From contig NC_092317.1 of NCBI RefSeq assembly GCF_036785885.1, forward strand, positions 6,574,501 through 6,638,500: DNA of 64,000 nucleotides. The letters run 5' to 3'. Origin of the DNA: Coffea arabica (taxonomy: Eukaryota; Streptophyta; Magnoliopsida; Gentianales; Rubiaceae). The notes below the pieces were generated by a model. That model saw only the letters and a list, made by a program, of their open reading frames with translations, was not told the DNA's origin and made no database searches. This document shows positions 1 to 12,300 of the stretch, piece by piece. A program made the translations under genes and the position numbers. The first letter of the stretch is position 1; each line of letters opens with the position of its first letter.

Positions 1-837
1 ATTCCTTATGGTTCTGGTTCTGGTTCCGGTTCCGGTTCCGGTTCCGTATGGTTATATACAATTTTATTTAATTTCTTATCCTTACCAATTTTAATACGAA
101 TATAACAATATATTTAAAATTTTAAATAAAATGTAAAAAAATAAATACAAAATAAATATCATATTTTAATTTTATTATTATTCTACAAAGTATGAAATAA
201 TAAATAGATAATAGATGAAGAAATTGAGAGTAGTTTAGAGATGGAAGAGAGAAGATTGATTTTGGTGTAGTAGAAAATAAAATTTCAAGTCTTATTTATA
301 GGACAAAATGAAATTAAAAATTTGGAACGTTGTATTGTAACATTCCAAATTTGTAACGTTGTATTGAAAATTTGGACAAAATTACAACGTTGAATTGTAA
401 CGTTGTAAACTTGTAATTCACCCTAACCCCCAATTTGTCAAATTTAGCAGGCAGCCACCTTTCTTGTTTTTTTTCTATCCTTTGCTTTGTTTCTTTCTTC
501 CGTTGAGAGCCTGAGGACCTTTGTGCAAGTCAGGAGGAGCCCCGAGAGCAAAAATTGAGAGCAAAAATTGTGGTGGCATCATGATGACCAAGGTCATCAT
601 GATGTCTCTACTTTTATTATTTTTTATATTAATTGTTTTTAAATTTTTTAACGGTTCTGGAACCGGCGGTTCTGGTTCTGGTTCTATTTTTTAGAGAACC
701 AGAACCGGAACCTTTATCCAAGGTTCTACTACGGTTCTGGTTCCACGGTTCTGGTTCCGGTTCTGGTCCGGTTCCAAACGGTTCGGTTCCGGTCCGGTTC
801 CCGGTTCCAAGTGGAACCATGGCCATGCCTACTACTG
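1..837. mobile_element. hAT-like element remnant with GGTTCC-rich ends (left end outside window)
   Basis: Both ends of this stretch (1-47 and 650-815) are simple arrays of GGTTCT/GGTTCC units, the right one partly self-complementary. The middle (300-420) has short repeats around TTGTAACGTTG and TTGTATTG. The right side ends in GGAACCATGGCCATGCC and TACTACTG, which resembles ends of plant hAT elements with GGTTCC-rich subterminal arrays. The left terminus lies before base 1, so no target duplication can be tested. Frames through the arrays read as PEPEPE/GSGSGS repeats and are not genes. It could also be plain minisatellite DNA. Confidence 0.4.
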
Positions 838-1224
838 ACTCTGACTAGTAATGAATGGAATTTGGAAGTGTGAATTGGAGAGATGAAACAGAGGAGGAGC
901 TATGGGCTGGCCAGTGGTGGGAGCCGCAATTTAGGAATAGACTTCAATTGACTGAAAGTGGTACATTTGCGTCTTTAGGGTATTTTTGGCTTTTTACTCA
1001 ACTCCATCTGTTTTAATGATTTCCGTCAACTTTTTAGAATAATTCAAATCATGGGGTATCGACGCGTATAATATTAAACCACAAGGGGCTTTTCTATATG
1101 ATAGCTATACCACCGGGGGCTTTTCTGTTTTTGACCCTTAGTTTTTCTTGATCTGTGAATAGTGCTTCAGTAATAAAGAAAGAAAGGTATTAGTTTATTT
1201 TGTAATAGAGGGTTGATGTATTTG
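838..1224. other. intergenic, no gene seen
   Basis: I see no open frame of note. Around 1010-1130 there are phrases such as accacaaggggcttttct that resemble worn ends of the MULE-type MITE seen better at 30.1 kb. Confidence 0.4.
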
Positions 1225-2222
1225 TGTGAAAGATGCAGATTGTTTTATAGAAAAAGGATTGCTATATATATTAGATACATGTTAAGTACATATGATTTTC
1301 ATTGATTTGTATTAATACGAAACAATATAATCGATTTATATATACTGATTGGATACACAAAGAATTTTTATTCATTTGCATATATTAGATGCACGTAGGA
1401 TTTTTAGCGATTTCCATAATTTTTTCATATTTAATATTTTTGCTAATATATACATTTTGGAGAAAAGTAATAAATAAGTGAATAAATATAAAAAGAAGGC
1501 TATTGTATGTATTAGATGTGCATAGCATTTTTAGTGATTTGTGTATTTTTTAATACTTAATATCTTTGTCAATATACACACTTTCGACAAAGTTAATATA
1601 TAAGCGGATAAATATAAAGAAGGAGGGAAAATTATAAACATAGAAATAGTCATGAAATTATAATTATTTGACATAAATAACACTTATTATACGTTAATAC
1701 AAAGCAGTATTATTAATTTATATATATTAGATATACGCTAAACACGTATAATTTTCATTGATCTGCATTAATACAAAACAACATAATCGATTTATATATA
1801 TTAATTAGATACACATAGAATTTTTATTCGTTAGTATGTATTAGATGTACATAGAATTTTTAGCAACCTGCGTAATTTTTTGATATTTAATATTTTTTTT
1901 CAATATACACACTTTCGACAAAGTTAATAAATAAGTGAGTTAATAAATAAGCGGATAAATATAAAGAAGGGGGAAAATTATAAACATAGAAATAGTCTTG
2001 AAATTATAATTATTTCATATAAATAACACTTATTATATGTTAATACAAAGCGGTATTATTAATTTATATATATTAGATACATGCTAAACATATATGGTTT
2101 TTATTGATCTGCATTAATACAATACAGCATAATTGATATATATATTGATTAGATGGACATAGAATTTTTATTCGTTTGTATGTATTAGATGTACATAGGA
2201 TTTTTAGCGACCTGCATATCAA
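1225..2222. repeat. degenerate tandem repeat, about three units, period about 344 bp
   Basis: AT-rich array. The marker attagata followed by catg/tacg and TAAgcac-like sequence recurs at about 1269, 1727 and 2071. Each unit also carries a block with atcgatttatatat, then agaatttttattcgtt, then attagatgtacataggattt. The last two markers are 344 bp apart. The first interval is 458 bp because of an extra internal copy of the ttagatgtgcatagcatttt block near 1510-1620. The units have clearly diverged, so the array is old. It lacks coding potential and the spacer pattern of a CRISPR. Confidence 0.8.
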
Positions 2223-3319
2223 AGTAGCCTCCTGAGCACCCGACCCAATTGCCATCTCTCTAAGCGGGCGCATTCATTGTGCCTTGATTAAAATAACAAG
2301 TCTTGACCCATGTCGAGTCTGATGGCCGTACTTGAACTTGATAAAGCACACAAGTCCAGCGGATAGGGGCCCAATCTTTTTAGCATGGATGCAGCGCAAG
2401 GGCTGGAAAATACTACAATGTATAGTCCTAATTCCGAATGTGCCTTAATCAGGTAGTAATAAACAAAAGATTAACCCAGCCCCATATCATAGGACTTGTA
2501 AGTTCCAATCGAAAATAAGCCCCAAGCTTTTTAGAACCACGGGGCTAGCACTAGCAGTTGTGAACTTTAGGGTCTATCTATGGGCCTTTGTTGAAGAATG
2601 ATACTGCTCGGAGACGGGCCTTCAAGCATGCTTCGCGATAATTGTGAAATGTTAGTGCATTACTACATTTGTCTGTAGTCAAGAAGCAAAACATTACTCT
2701 TTCCGTCAACAAGAATTGGATTAATTACATGCTCGGTATTCTTGATGGTATTCCATTAAGGCCACGACATAATTAATTATTCTCAGCCCTTTTTCTTTTC
2801 TTTTTTTTTTTTTTGGAGTGCATGGCTAGATGGTTATTTGTCCTCTGCAAATTAAAGTCTTCTGTTCCTCCCTCCACTTTGTATTTTCCATTAACTCCTT
2901 TTAAATATTAAGGCAAAATAATTTCTACCGTATTTTTTTACAGTATAACATAACATTACTGACTGTCACCTAGTGCTTATATGAACTTGCCTCATTAACA
3001 CGACACAACCTTCAGACTCCAACAATGGACTCGCGACTAAATAATCACTACCCTCAACAATGGCATGGCAAAATGAAATACATTAGTAGTATCAAATCAT
3101 CTCCATTGGAAACAAGGAAGCAGATCACAAAAGTCCATAGGTAACTTAAGTTTTTTTTTTTTTTTTTTGGTTTTTTACCCCCCAGCAGGATCTATTTGAA
3201 AGACAGACACATGCATATTACAATAGCAAGAATTTAGCAAAAAGAAAAGAAAAACAGTATATAATGTTCAAAATAATACGTGTATTGTCGCGAATTTCTT
3301 GAAGCTGAATCGTGCAGTG
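2223..3319. other. intergenic, unique sequence with homopolymer runs
   Basis: A less AT-rich, apparently unique block (2225-2650) abuts the tandem array abruptly at about 2222. T-rich runs lie at about 2795 and 3150. No recognisable gene. The part from about 3180 on is the likely 3' flank of the minus-strand gene that follows. Confidence 0.4.
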
Positions 3320-3847
3320 CTATTTGATCATCCGTTTGAAAAAATCCAATTGCCAAGAGATGATAATCGCAATAGCGGATATTATGTAAATGGCCCAGGA
3401 AAGGAGCTTGAGCCACAGAGAAGAAAAGGCCGTGATTGCCAGAAAAAAGGCAGTGACGCCGCTAAATACTCCGACGTACTGGAGCAATCGAGCCTGTGCT
3501 CCAAAATTTGGAGCCACGAACTTGGAGACCACAAAAGCGGCCAAGGAGAAAACCAAACCCAGCCGAGCCACGTCCAAGCTAACAGATAAATGTAGGTGGC
3601 TGGAACCTTGGCACTGCAAGCCGATGCCGATGCCGATTGCTGCAAAGCTATAACCCATAATTAAGGTAAGCCATTCTGGATTTATTTCGGGACGACGGTT
3701 GTTCTGGTCAGCAGCAGCTGGCTGGGGAAGCGGTTGATGGTGGGACGTTGGTTTGCCGGGATCCTCCAAATCCATTTCTGCTTTGACAGCTGGGCACTCC
3801 GGTGATGATGGTGGAGTTGGTGGCGGAGAGTCTTGGACTTTCTTCAT
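3320..3847 (-). CDS. small four-helix membrane protein, family copy 1 (subtype A)
   Basis: Single-exon gene for 175 residues if translation starts at the second Met (3847); an in-frame Met at 3862 would add five residues. I prefer 3847 because it lines up the Ser/Pro-rich N-terminus (about 1-60) with the start of copy 5 at 26.5 kb. Four hydrophobic helices follow: the first begins at EWLTLIMGYSFAAIG, the second contains VFSLAAFVVSKFVAP, the third GVFSGVTAFFLAIT, the fourth LKLLSWAIYIISAIAII. The motif pair AFFLAIT...LKxxSWxIY is shared by all copies in this window. A TATAAAC box on the minus strand at 3903-3909 sits about 55 bases upstream. I do not recognise the family; localisation and function are unknown. 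Membrane topology is inferred from hydrophobicity by eye. Confidence 0.8.
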   Translation of the reverse strand: MKKVQDSPPPTPPSSPECPAVKAEMDLEDPGKPTSHHQPLPQPAAADQNNRRPEINPEWLTLIMGYSFAAIGIGIGLQCQGSSHLHLSVSLDVARLGLVFSLAAFVVSKFVAPNFGAQARLLQYVGVFSGVTAFFLAITAFSSLWLKLLSWAIYIISAIAIIISWQLDFFKRMIK

Positions 3848-3902
3848 TTTCAGCTCCACCAAAGTAATTTTACTTGTTTGAAGAAGTTGCAGGATGGCAT
3901 GC

Positions 3903-3909
3903 GTTTATA
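3903..3909 (-). promoter_or_regulatory. TATA box of membrane family copy 1
   Basis: TATAAAC on the minus strand, about 55 bases upstream of the preferred start codon, a spacing typical of a plant core promoter with a short leader. Confidence 0.5.
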
Positions 3910-4867
3910 AAGAAAACTGCGGTTCATGAAGGGGTGAAGGGAAGTCCATGGTTCCAGTCTTCCAGAAAAGGGGTCAGAGATCAGGTTTAAGGTCCTCAGC
4001 CAAGGGTTCATAAGTCCCTTCCAGAGGGTTTTTTTTTTTCTGCCCCGTCTCCATCCCATTTGCTGACTCTATAGCGCGGGCATTTTCCAACTTTGACGAG
4101 ATACTCCAACTTGACGAATAAGAGAGCTGCCCAAAGAGTACTAACATTGCTAGAAAGATTGAAGATCCAACTTAATTAATTCGTTGGTAGATGCATTAAC
4201 TTTTTAAGATTTCTCGTTTCCTCCACAAGCAGTTTTTGTCTATGAAATTTACGGTAACAAATTTAAAAAATAATTTAAAAGAAAAACACAATCTCAAATA
4301 CATTTAACCAAACAATAATAATAATAATAATAATATAAAATTAAATAACCTCTACCACCTCTTTCTCTTTTTCTACCCACCACCCATCAAAAAAAATAAA
4401 ATTTTTAAAAAATATTTCAATAAAATTATAAATTTTAAAAACACTCCAAAATACATCTCCAAAATTATCCAATCCAAACAAATAATCTACAGTAGAAAGT
4501 TTTTCACACGCACAGCTATAATAAAATTTTTGAAAGAAAATACCTAATATATATGAAGCTGTAGGATACTAGAAAACTAACGCAATTCATCAACATATAT
4601 GCTTGGACAGTCAATTGTACACATTCCTCGCCTTTCTGAACCCAGGGCTCAGGGGTTCAGGGTGCAAGGACTGGGGATTCGGGGTCTCATATATCCTTAT
4701 ATATTTTATTTATTTATTAAGAAAAAATATTATTTTATTTATTTTTAAAAAATAAAATAATTATTTTTTATTTTTTTCGAACTCGTGCTTTAAATTATCG
4801 ATTCGTCGAGTTCAAGATTGAGTTCAAGTTCAATAGAATTAAATTAAGACTCGATTCGATTAGACCA
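3910..4867. other. intergenic space between membrane copy 1 and NLP copy 1
   Basis: Contains the promoter side of the minus-strand gene, an (AAT)n microsatellite at about 4314-4333, AT-rich DNA and a GGGGTTCAGGG-type stretch at about 4640-4690. No gene seen. It ends at the left breakpoint of the NLP duplication. Confidence 0.5.
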
Positions 4868-7800
4868 AAACTTGATTCCGCTCGTTTGCAGCCCAACTCT
4901 TAACATATTCAGCTCTTCATCTTTCATTTTTTTTTTCTTTTTCCAGAAATATGTCAATTCAAGACCACTAATACGACCATATTCTCCAGCAAAATCTCCC
5001 TTTTGTCAATCTGCTGTAAAGGAAAGCAGACTTTGGTTGACTCTCATTTTAGGCGCGGGAGCAGGAAAATCGGCCGTCGTCGCCCCGTGCAAGGGCGGGC
5101 ATGGCTGAAGTTAGAACACGATGCCCCAACGACGTTGAGGATATTGACGGAACTTTTAGTAAATCGGAGTTCCTGGATTACATTGGTACTAAACTTCACA
5201 CGTCCGTAAGCACCTCTCGCAAAAGTTTTCGTGTTTTCTGGGACGAGGAAGATGATGAATCAAATAGCTATCAGACACTCTTTTCCCAGGGTAACTGTTA
5301 AAGTTTTTTTTTTATTTGGCCATCAATTCTCCCTTCGTCACTCTGTATATTTTTACTTGCATTACTAAGTACTATTTTTTTTTTTTTTTGGATAGTGGGT
5401 CCACCTTTACTTCCTCCTCCCATCGTCAAGGACAAGATCAAAATTGCGCTGCAGCATGTTGATCTCCTGTATAATCGAGCAATGCTAGCTCAGTTCTGGG
5501 TGCCGGTGATGATCGGGGGACGGCGATTCCTGAAATCCTCAGACCAGCCTTTTGGGTTGACTTGCTTAAGGAAAGGACTATGTTCGTACAGAAAGCTGTG
5601 TCTGAATTATTACTACTGTACGGATAATACCTGCAGTAGTGATGGTGGTGCTGATTATGTGGATGTGGATGTGGACTGGAATGGCGGAGGAGGGGTAAGA
5701 GAAAGCGTGCTTCTCACTGGTCCGCCTTCACGTGTCTTTCTTCGTGGACTGCCGGAGTATAGCCCAAGCGTGGAGTTCTACGCGGACTCGGAATATCCTT
5801 TAAGGGATGAGGCTATGGGCCGTAAGATAAGCGACTATATGGCTGTGCCTGTGTTCGATCCCAATTCCCGAGAATGTATTGGCGTAATTGAGCTGGTTTC
5901 AACTGCTGACTCAGTTAGAGGTAAGTAATTAGTATTAAAATTTCACAATTTCTGGTCACGGCCAGACGTGGGAAAGGAAGGGGAGTGGGGGAAGGCGGGG
6001 GAAGGAGGGAGAAGAAGGAAGGCGGGGAGGGCAGGGGAGGGGAAGGGAGGAAGGAGGGGGTGGCGGTGGTAGTGGTAGTGGTGGTAGTGGAAGAAAAAAA
6101 TGTGCCAGGATTTGTTTTTTTATTTATTTTTTTATTTTTGGGGGTATTTTTGTAAGCTGCATTTGAGATTGTGTGTGTGTGTCTTTCTAAAATTATTATT
6201 AATATTGTGGGCTCTAAATATAAAAACGATTTTTGAAAAAAATATCATATTCATATAGACCCATAGTTTTCTATTTACTTGCAACTGAGTAGAGCTCAAT
6301 CCCGCTACTTGCAAGCTTCGTTCGATCATCAGTTTCAACTCAAATAGCTCGACAAGCTTAATGAACTACTCGTGTCTGAGCTTAACGTGTGAGGCTCGAA
6401 AGTTCATCGAGTCCAATGCTTTTTCAAGAGTTGAAATAGAATTTGCTTATGAGCATTGGCCACCAACGTATATGTAGACATCGACCTAGGGGGATTCTTG
6501 GGCTATTGAACGTCGGTTGTAACAGAAGTTATAGGTGTTGGTTTATAAATATGATGATTAAGACTTACCTCTTCAACTAGTTTTTAACTGTTTTAGAGTA
6601 GGAAGACCGAATTACGTCCACCAGGGATAATATTTCATTTTACTTTACAGCTAGCTTTTCGCAAGTATAAATTCGGCTAATTGGAAAATCCTCGTGTTGC
6701 CAAATTTGCAATGACACTTATATTTTGACACCGCACTGTTTTGTTAGGTTAAATCTAAATCCTAAAGTTCAATTGACAGATGTCAAATTATCTGTTGGTG
6801 CAAATTAGAGGAATATAACCTCGTAATGAATAACAAGAAATTGGTTTTAAGTCGTGAATTAGATTCACTTTCCTTTAGGTTAAATTCGTCCTCTATTTAG
6901 TGCAATATCATAGATGAATTCCCTTTAGAATGAAATGAAGTTTGTCTTGATAATACTTTATGCTGACGTTCAAGATCCTAATGAGGAAGTGTTTGATGTA
7001 TTTTTACAGAATATCTAGTATTGATGGAATGATTTTCTGCAATAAATTAGCCCTCAATTGATCTTCGATCTCTTTATAAACTAGCAGATGTCACATATTA
7101 TTTTGGTTAAGTTAAATTCATACCGTTGTTTGCAATAAGACTAGGTACTTTTCTCATTGATACTGGTACTATAACTGCCTAAAGGTTCGGATGTTTGATA
7201 AAGGGCTGCACATTAGCCCGCCACCCCTTCCTCTTCCCCTTGGTGAGTTGGTGCTTTTCTTGCTATTAATACCGTTGCACTTAACACCTTCACTGAATCA
7301 TTGAAACATTGTAGCAGAGATGGATAAGCCTGCATATATATTTGGGTTAATCTCGACGGCACTTCAGGTTTGTCCTTGCTTCCTCCTCACCTAGCACTCG
7401 AAACCGGTAGGAAGAGTTATTCAAATCGCTATTCTTGTATAGTATTAGCTTCATTTTCTTTTAATATCAAGTAATACTCCATCTAGTACTTCACAATTTT
7501 TATTTTTTTTTAAAAAAATTATTGCAATTTACTCTAAGTTCATAATTTGTGTCATAGACGTTAGAATGCTCTTCAATTTATGGTGCAATGCATTTAAGTC
7601 TTACTTGTCAAAGCCTTGGTACAAGCTGCTGAAATATGCTTTTATTCCTCTATCAAGAAGCTCAATTGCCTTCTAGTTCAAAATTATTCCCGGTCTGTTA
7701 TTCAAACTATTTCTTTTTCTAGATGTTAACAGTTTTTGTTTTGAACAGGGGGTAGAATTGAGGACTTCAAATTTTACCAGCGATTTTGACTTGGAGAGCG

Positions 7801-9350
7801 ACTTGGCGAAGGTAAGTTGCAGTTTTGTTTTGTCAATGACCGATAAAACTTTCTTCCATTAATGCTGAAGTTCTAATTACCTTTCTCTCTCGGAAAATTT
7901 TCTTAGCAGAGCTCAACAGATATATCCCATGCACTGCGTGACATCCGCAAAGCATTAGGTGATGCATGCCAAACACACAATTTGCCTTTTGCTCAGACCT
8001 GGATGCCTCAGTTAGGGAAATGTCATAGCTACACAGATAATGCCCTTTCAACAACGAGTAACGAATATTACCTCTCACACGCAAGATTCTCTTTATTTAG
8101 AGATACCTGTGAAAGTTTTCCGCTATTGAGGGGGCGAGGGGTTGTTTGGAAATCATATTCTACAGGTTATCCGTGCTTCTGTAGAGATGTAACCAAGTTG
8201 AGCATAGCTGATTACTCCTTTGCTCACGTTGGCAAAAAGGTTCTCTTAGACAGCTCTTTAGCAATTTGTTTAAAGAGCGATCATACGGGGAATGATGTTT
8301 ATGTACTTGAGCTCTTTCTGCCCTTTAAGACTGCTGATCCTAGAAAACTTCTGGAATCTGTCTTACTCACGATGAAGAAGCATCTCAATAGTTTCAGACT
8401 TGCTTCTGGGCATACACTGGAGGATGAGATGTTTGTTGAAGTTTTGAAAGTTTTAAAAGAAGACAAGTTCGATTTGTTCAGATTGTTTCATACTGACGGT
8501 GGTTCTGATGAACTGCTGGATCGTGGTTCCTCAATCCATCAACAACTGTTCCCAGATGACCAAAACTGGCTACTTAGTTCAATAAATACTGCAAACACAT
8601 TGATCGCTGACGAACAACGGTTGGAGGATTTGGTTTCATACCCACGCTTATTAGAAGCCTCTGATTCAAAACTTAGCCTCGTAACGGGTGATGATCTTGC
8701 TGCATGGAAGGAAGATTCTTGTGATACTCAATCCGTGAAAGAAGGCAACAGTAATATTAATTCCTCTGCTTCAACATTTAGTTTTCCAGCTCAAGATAAT
8801 TTGGAAAGCTTAGTTGCAGAAGATGCTGGATTCAATGCACCTCTAAGTCGTGATGTAGACTTTTCTGTAAATAAGGAAAGCATAAGTTCAGCATCAGATT
8901 TGGACAAACTTGACCGTGAAACTATTGAGAAACACTCTCATTTGACGCTTAAAGATGCTGCTAAGAGTCTTAGAGGTTAGTCACAGTGGTATATTCTGGT
9001 GCACTCAACAAATTATCTGGCCATTTTTTAGCTCAATGATGCATATATTATTTCCTATTCCGAATTTTCAGTGAGTCCATCCACGCTCAAGAGGAAATGT
9101 AGGAAATTTGGCATCCCAAGGTGGCCGCGCAAGAGAAACCAGGACACTTGCTCTCCTACTAGCACTGAATCCAACAAAGACCGCGAAATACCTAATGCAG
9201 AATATGGTCAGGAGGTCTCACATCCTAATGTGTCTTCTCAAGAAGGTACAAATTCCAGCAAGCACAATTCCTTACAAGCTGCAACAATAGCGAAGGATAG
9301 CTTCATGATGATAAAGGCTGCATATGGAGGGATAAAGAAGATTAAGTTTC
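4868..9350 (+). repeat. tandem segmental duplication, unit 1 (4.48 kb)
   Basis: The sequence from about 4868 to 9350 recurs downstream at an offset of 4482 up to base 5763 and at 3594 after base 6651. Unit 1 therefore keeps 888 bp (5764-6651) that unit 2 lacks. The junction near 9347-9352 joins the PB1-coding sequence tttcaactt directly to the upstream flank acttgattccgctcg. The two parental sites share AACTT, so this is a head-to-tail duplication with short microhomology. Confidence 0.93.
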
Positions 9351-9385
9351 AACTTGATTCCGCTCGTTTGCAGCCCAACTCTTAA
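5101..9385 (+). CDS. NIN-like protein (NLP) transcription factor, copy 1, PB1 domain truncated
   Basis: NLPs are plant nitrate-response transcription factors. Exons read from GT-AG sites and frame: 5101-5290, 5396-5920, 7315-7367, 7749-7811, 7907-8975, 9072-9385 (stop included), giving 737 residues. The GAF-like N-terminal region is mainly in exon 2 (about residues 64-238, with ALQHVDLLYNRAMLAQFW). The segment with HNLPFAQTWMP spans exons 3-5. The RWP-RK domain crosses the exon 5/6 junction (LKDAAKSLR, then SPSTLKRKCRKFGIPRWPRK); its first helix is poorly conserved and lacks the usual VLQQYF stretch. PB1 begins at about residue 727 (IKAAYGGIKKIKFQL) and is cut at the duplication junction, after which ten foreign codons and a stop follow. 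Exon 5 has a NAGNAG acceptor (tagcag). Protein interaction through PB1 should be lost unless the transcript reads into copy 2. Confidence 0.85.
5942..6095 (+). repeat. purine-rich G tract in intron 2 of NLP copy 1
   Basis: Nearly pure purine DNA from about 5968 to 6091, built of GGGGAAGG, GGAGG and GGTAGTGGTGG units, with many G runs of three or more on the plus strand. It could form G-quadruplex or triplex structures. It lies wholly inside the 888-bp segment missing from copy 2. Confidence 0.75.
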
Positions 9386-12300
9386 CATATTCAGCTCTTC
9401 ATCTTTCATTTTTTTTTTCTTTTTCCAGAAATATGTCAATTCAAGACCACTAATACGACCATATTCTCCAGCAAAATCTCCCTTTTGTCAATCTGCTGTA
9501 AAGGAAAGCAGACTTTGGTTGACTCTCATTTTAGGCGCGGGAGCAGGAAAATCGGCCGTCGTCGCCCCGTGCAAGGGCGGGCATGGCTGAAGTTAGAACA
9601 CGATGCCCCAACGACGTTGAGGATATTGACGGAACTTTTAGTAAATCGGAGTTCCTGGATTACATTGGTACTAAACTTCACACGTCCGTAAGCACCTCTC
9701 GCAAAAGTTTTCGTGTTTTCTGGGACGAGGAAGATGATGAATCAAATAGCTATCAGACACTCTTTTCCCAGGGTAACTGTTAAAGTTTTTTTTTTATTTG
9801 GCCATCAATTCTCCCTTCGTCACTCTGTATATTTTTACTTGCATTACTAAGTACTATTTTTTTTTTTTTTTGGATAGTGGGTCCACCTTTACTTCCTCCT
9901 CCCATCGTCAAGGACAAGATCAAAATTGCGCTGCAGCATGTTGATCTCCTGTATAATCGAGCAATGCTAGCTCAGTTCTGGGTGCCGGTGATGATCGGGG
10001 GACGGCGATTCCTGAAATCCTCAGACCAGCCTTTTGGGTTGACTTGCTTAAGGAAAGGACTATGTTCGTACAGAAAGCTGTGTCTGAATTATTACTACTG
10101 TACGGATAATACCTGCAGTAGTGATGGTGGTGCTGATTATGTGGATGTGGATGTGGACTGGAATGGCGGAGGAGGGGTAAGAGAAAGCGTGCTTCTCACT
10201 GGTCCGCCTTCACGTGTCTTTCTTCGTGGACTGCCGGAGTATAGCTAGCTTTTCGCAAGTATAAATTCGGCTAATTGGAAAATCCTCGTGTTGCCAAATT
10301 TGCAATGACACTTATATTTTGACACCGCACTGTTTTGTTAGGTTAAATCTAAATCCTAAAGTTCAATTGACAGATGTCAAATTATCTGTTGGTGCAAATT
10401 AGAGGAATATAACCTCGTAATGAATAACAAGAAATTGGTTTTAAGTCGTGAATTAGATTCACTTTCCTTTAGGTTAAATTCGTCCTCTATTTAGTGCAAT
10501 ATCATAGATGAATTCCCTTTAGAATGAAATGAAGTTTGTCTTGATAATACTTTATGCTGACGTTCAAGATCCTAATGAGGAAGTGTTTGATGTATTTTTA
10601 CAGAATATCTAGTATTGATGGAATGATTTTCTGCAATAAATTAGCCCTCAATTGATCTTCGATCTCTTTATAAACTAGCAGATGTCACATATTATTTTGG
10701 TTAAGTTAAATTCATACCGTTGTTTGCAATAAGACTAGGTACTTTTCTCATTGATACTGGTACTATAACTGCCTAAAGGTTCGGATGTTTGATAAAGGGC
10801 TGCACATTAGCCCGCCACCCCTTCCTCTTCCCCTTGGTGAGTTGGTGCTTTTCTTGCTATTAATACCGTTGCACTTAACACCTTCACTGAATCATTGAAA
10901 CATTGTAGCAGAGATGGATAAGCCTGCATATATATTTGGGTTAATCTCGACGGCACTTCAGGTTTGTCCTTGCTTCCTCCTCACCTAGCACTCGAAACCG
11001 GTAGGAAGAGTTATTCAAATCGCTATTCTTGTATAGTATTAGCTTCATTTTCTTTTAATATCAAGTAATACTCCATCTAGTACTTCACAATTTTTATTTT
11101 TTTTTAAAAAAATTATTGCAATTTACTCTAAGTTCATAATTTGTGTCATAGACGTTAGAATGCTCTTCAATTTATGGTGCAATGCATTTAAGTCTTACTT
11201 GTCAAAGCCTTGGTACAAGCTGCTGAAATATGCTTTTATTCCTCTATCAAGAAGCTCAATTGCCTTCTAGTTCAAAATTATTCCCGGTCTGTTATTCAAA
11301 CTATTTCTTTTTCTAGATGTTAACAGTTTTTGTTTTGAACAGGGGGTAGAATTGAGGACTTCAAATTTTACCAGCGATTTTGACTTGGAGAGCGACTTGG
11401 CGAAGGTAAGTTGCAGTTTTGTTTTGTCAATGACCGATAAAACTTTCTTCCATTAATGCTGAAGTTCTAATTACCTTTCTCTCTCGGAAAATTTTCTTAG
11501 CAGAGCTCAACAGATATATCCCATGCACTGCGTGACATCCGCAAAGCATTAGGTGATGCATGCCAAACACACAATTTGCCTTTTGCTCAGACCTGGATGC
11601 CTCAGTTAGGGAAATGTCATAGCTACACAGATAATGCCCTTTCAACAACGAGTAACGAATATTACCTCTCACACGCAAGATTCTCTTTATTTAGAGATAC
11701 CTGTGAAAGTTTTCCGCTATTGAGGGGGCGAGGGGTTGTTTGGAAATCATATTCTACAGGTTATCCGTGCTTCTGTAGAGATGTAACCAAGTTGAGCATA
11801 GCTGATTACTCCTTTGCTCACGTTGGCAAAAAGGTTCTCTTAGACAGCTCTTTAGCAATTTGTTTAAAGAGCGATCATACGGGGAATGATGTTTATGTAC
11901 TTGAGCTCTTTCTGCCCTTTAAGACTGCTGATCCTAGAAAACTTCTGGAATCTGTCTTACTCACGATGAAGAAGCATCTCAATAGTTTCAGACTTGCTTC
12001 TGGGCATACACTGGAGGATGAGATGTTTGTTGAAGTTTTGAAAGTTTTAAAAGAAGACAAGTTCGATTTGTTCAGATTGTTTCATACTGACGGTGGTTCT
12101 GATGAACTGCTGGATCGTGGTTCCTCAATCCATCAACAACTGTTCCCAGATGACCAAAACTGGCTACTTAGTTCAATAAATACTGCAAACACATTGATCG
12201 CTGACGAACAACGGTTGGAGGATTTGGTTTCATACCCACGCTTATTAGAAGCCTCTGATTCAAAACTTAGCCTCGTAACGGGTGATGATCTTGCTGCATG

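Noticed and set aside
633-848. Open frames on both strands through the GGTTCC array
   Set aside because: They translate only to PEPEPE or GSGSGS repeats of a simple sequence array at a transposon end.
1225-2222. CRISPR-like repeat array
   Set aside because: Units are about 344 bp and diverged, with no short repeat-spacer layout; the genome is a plant nucleus.
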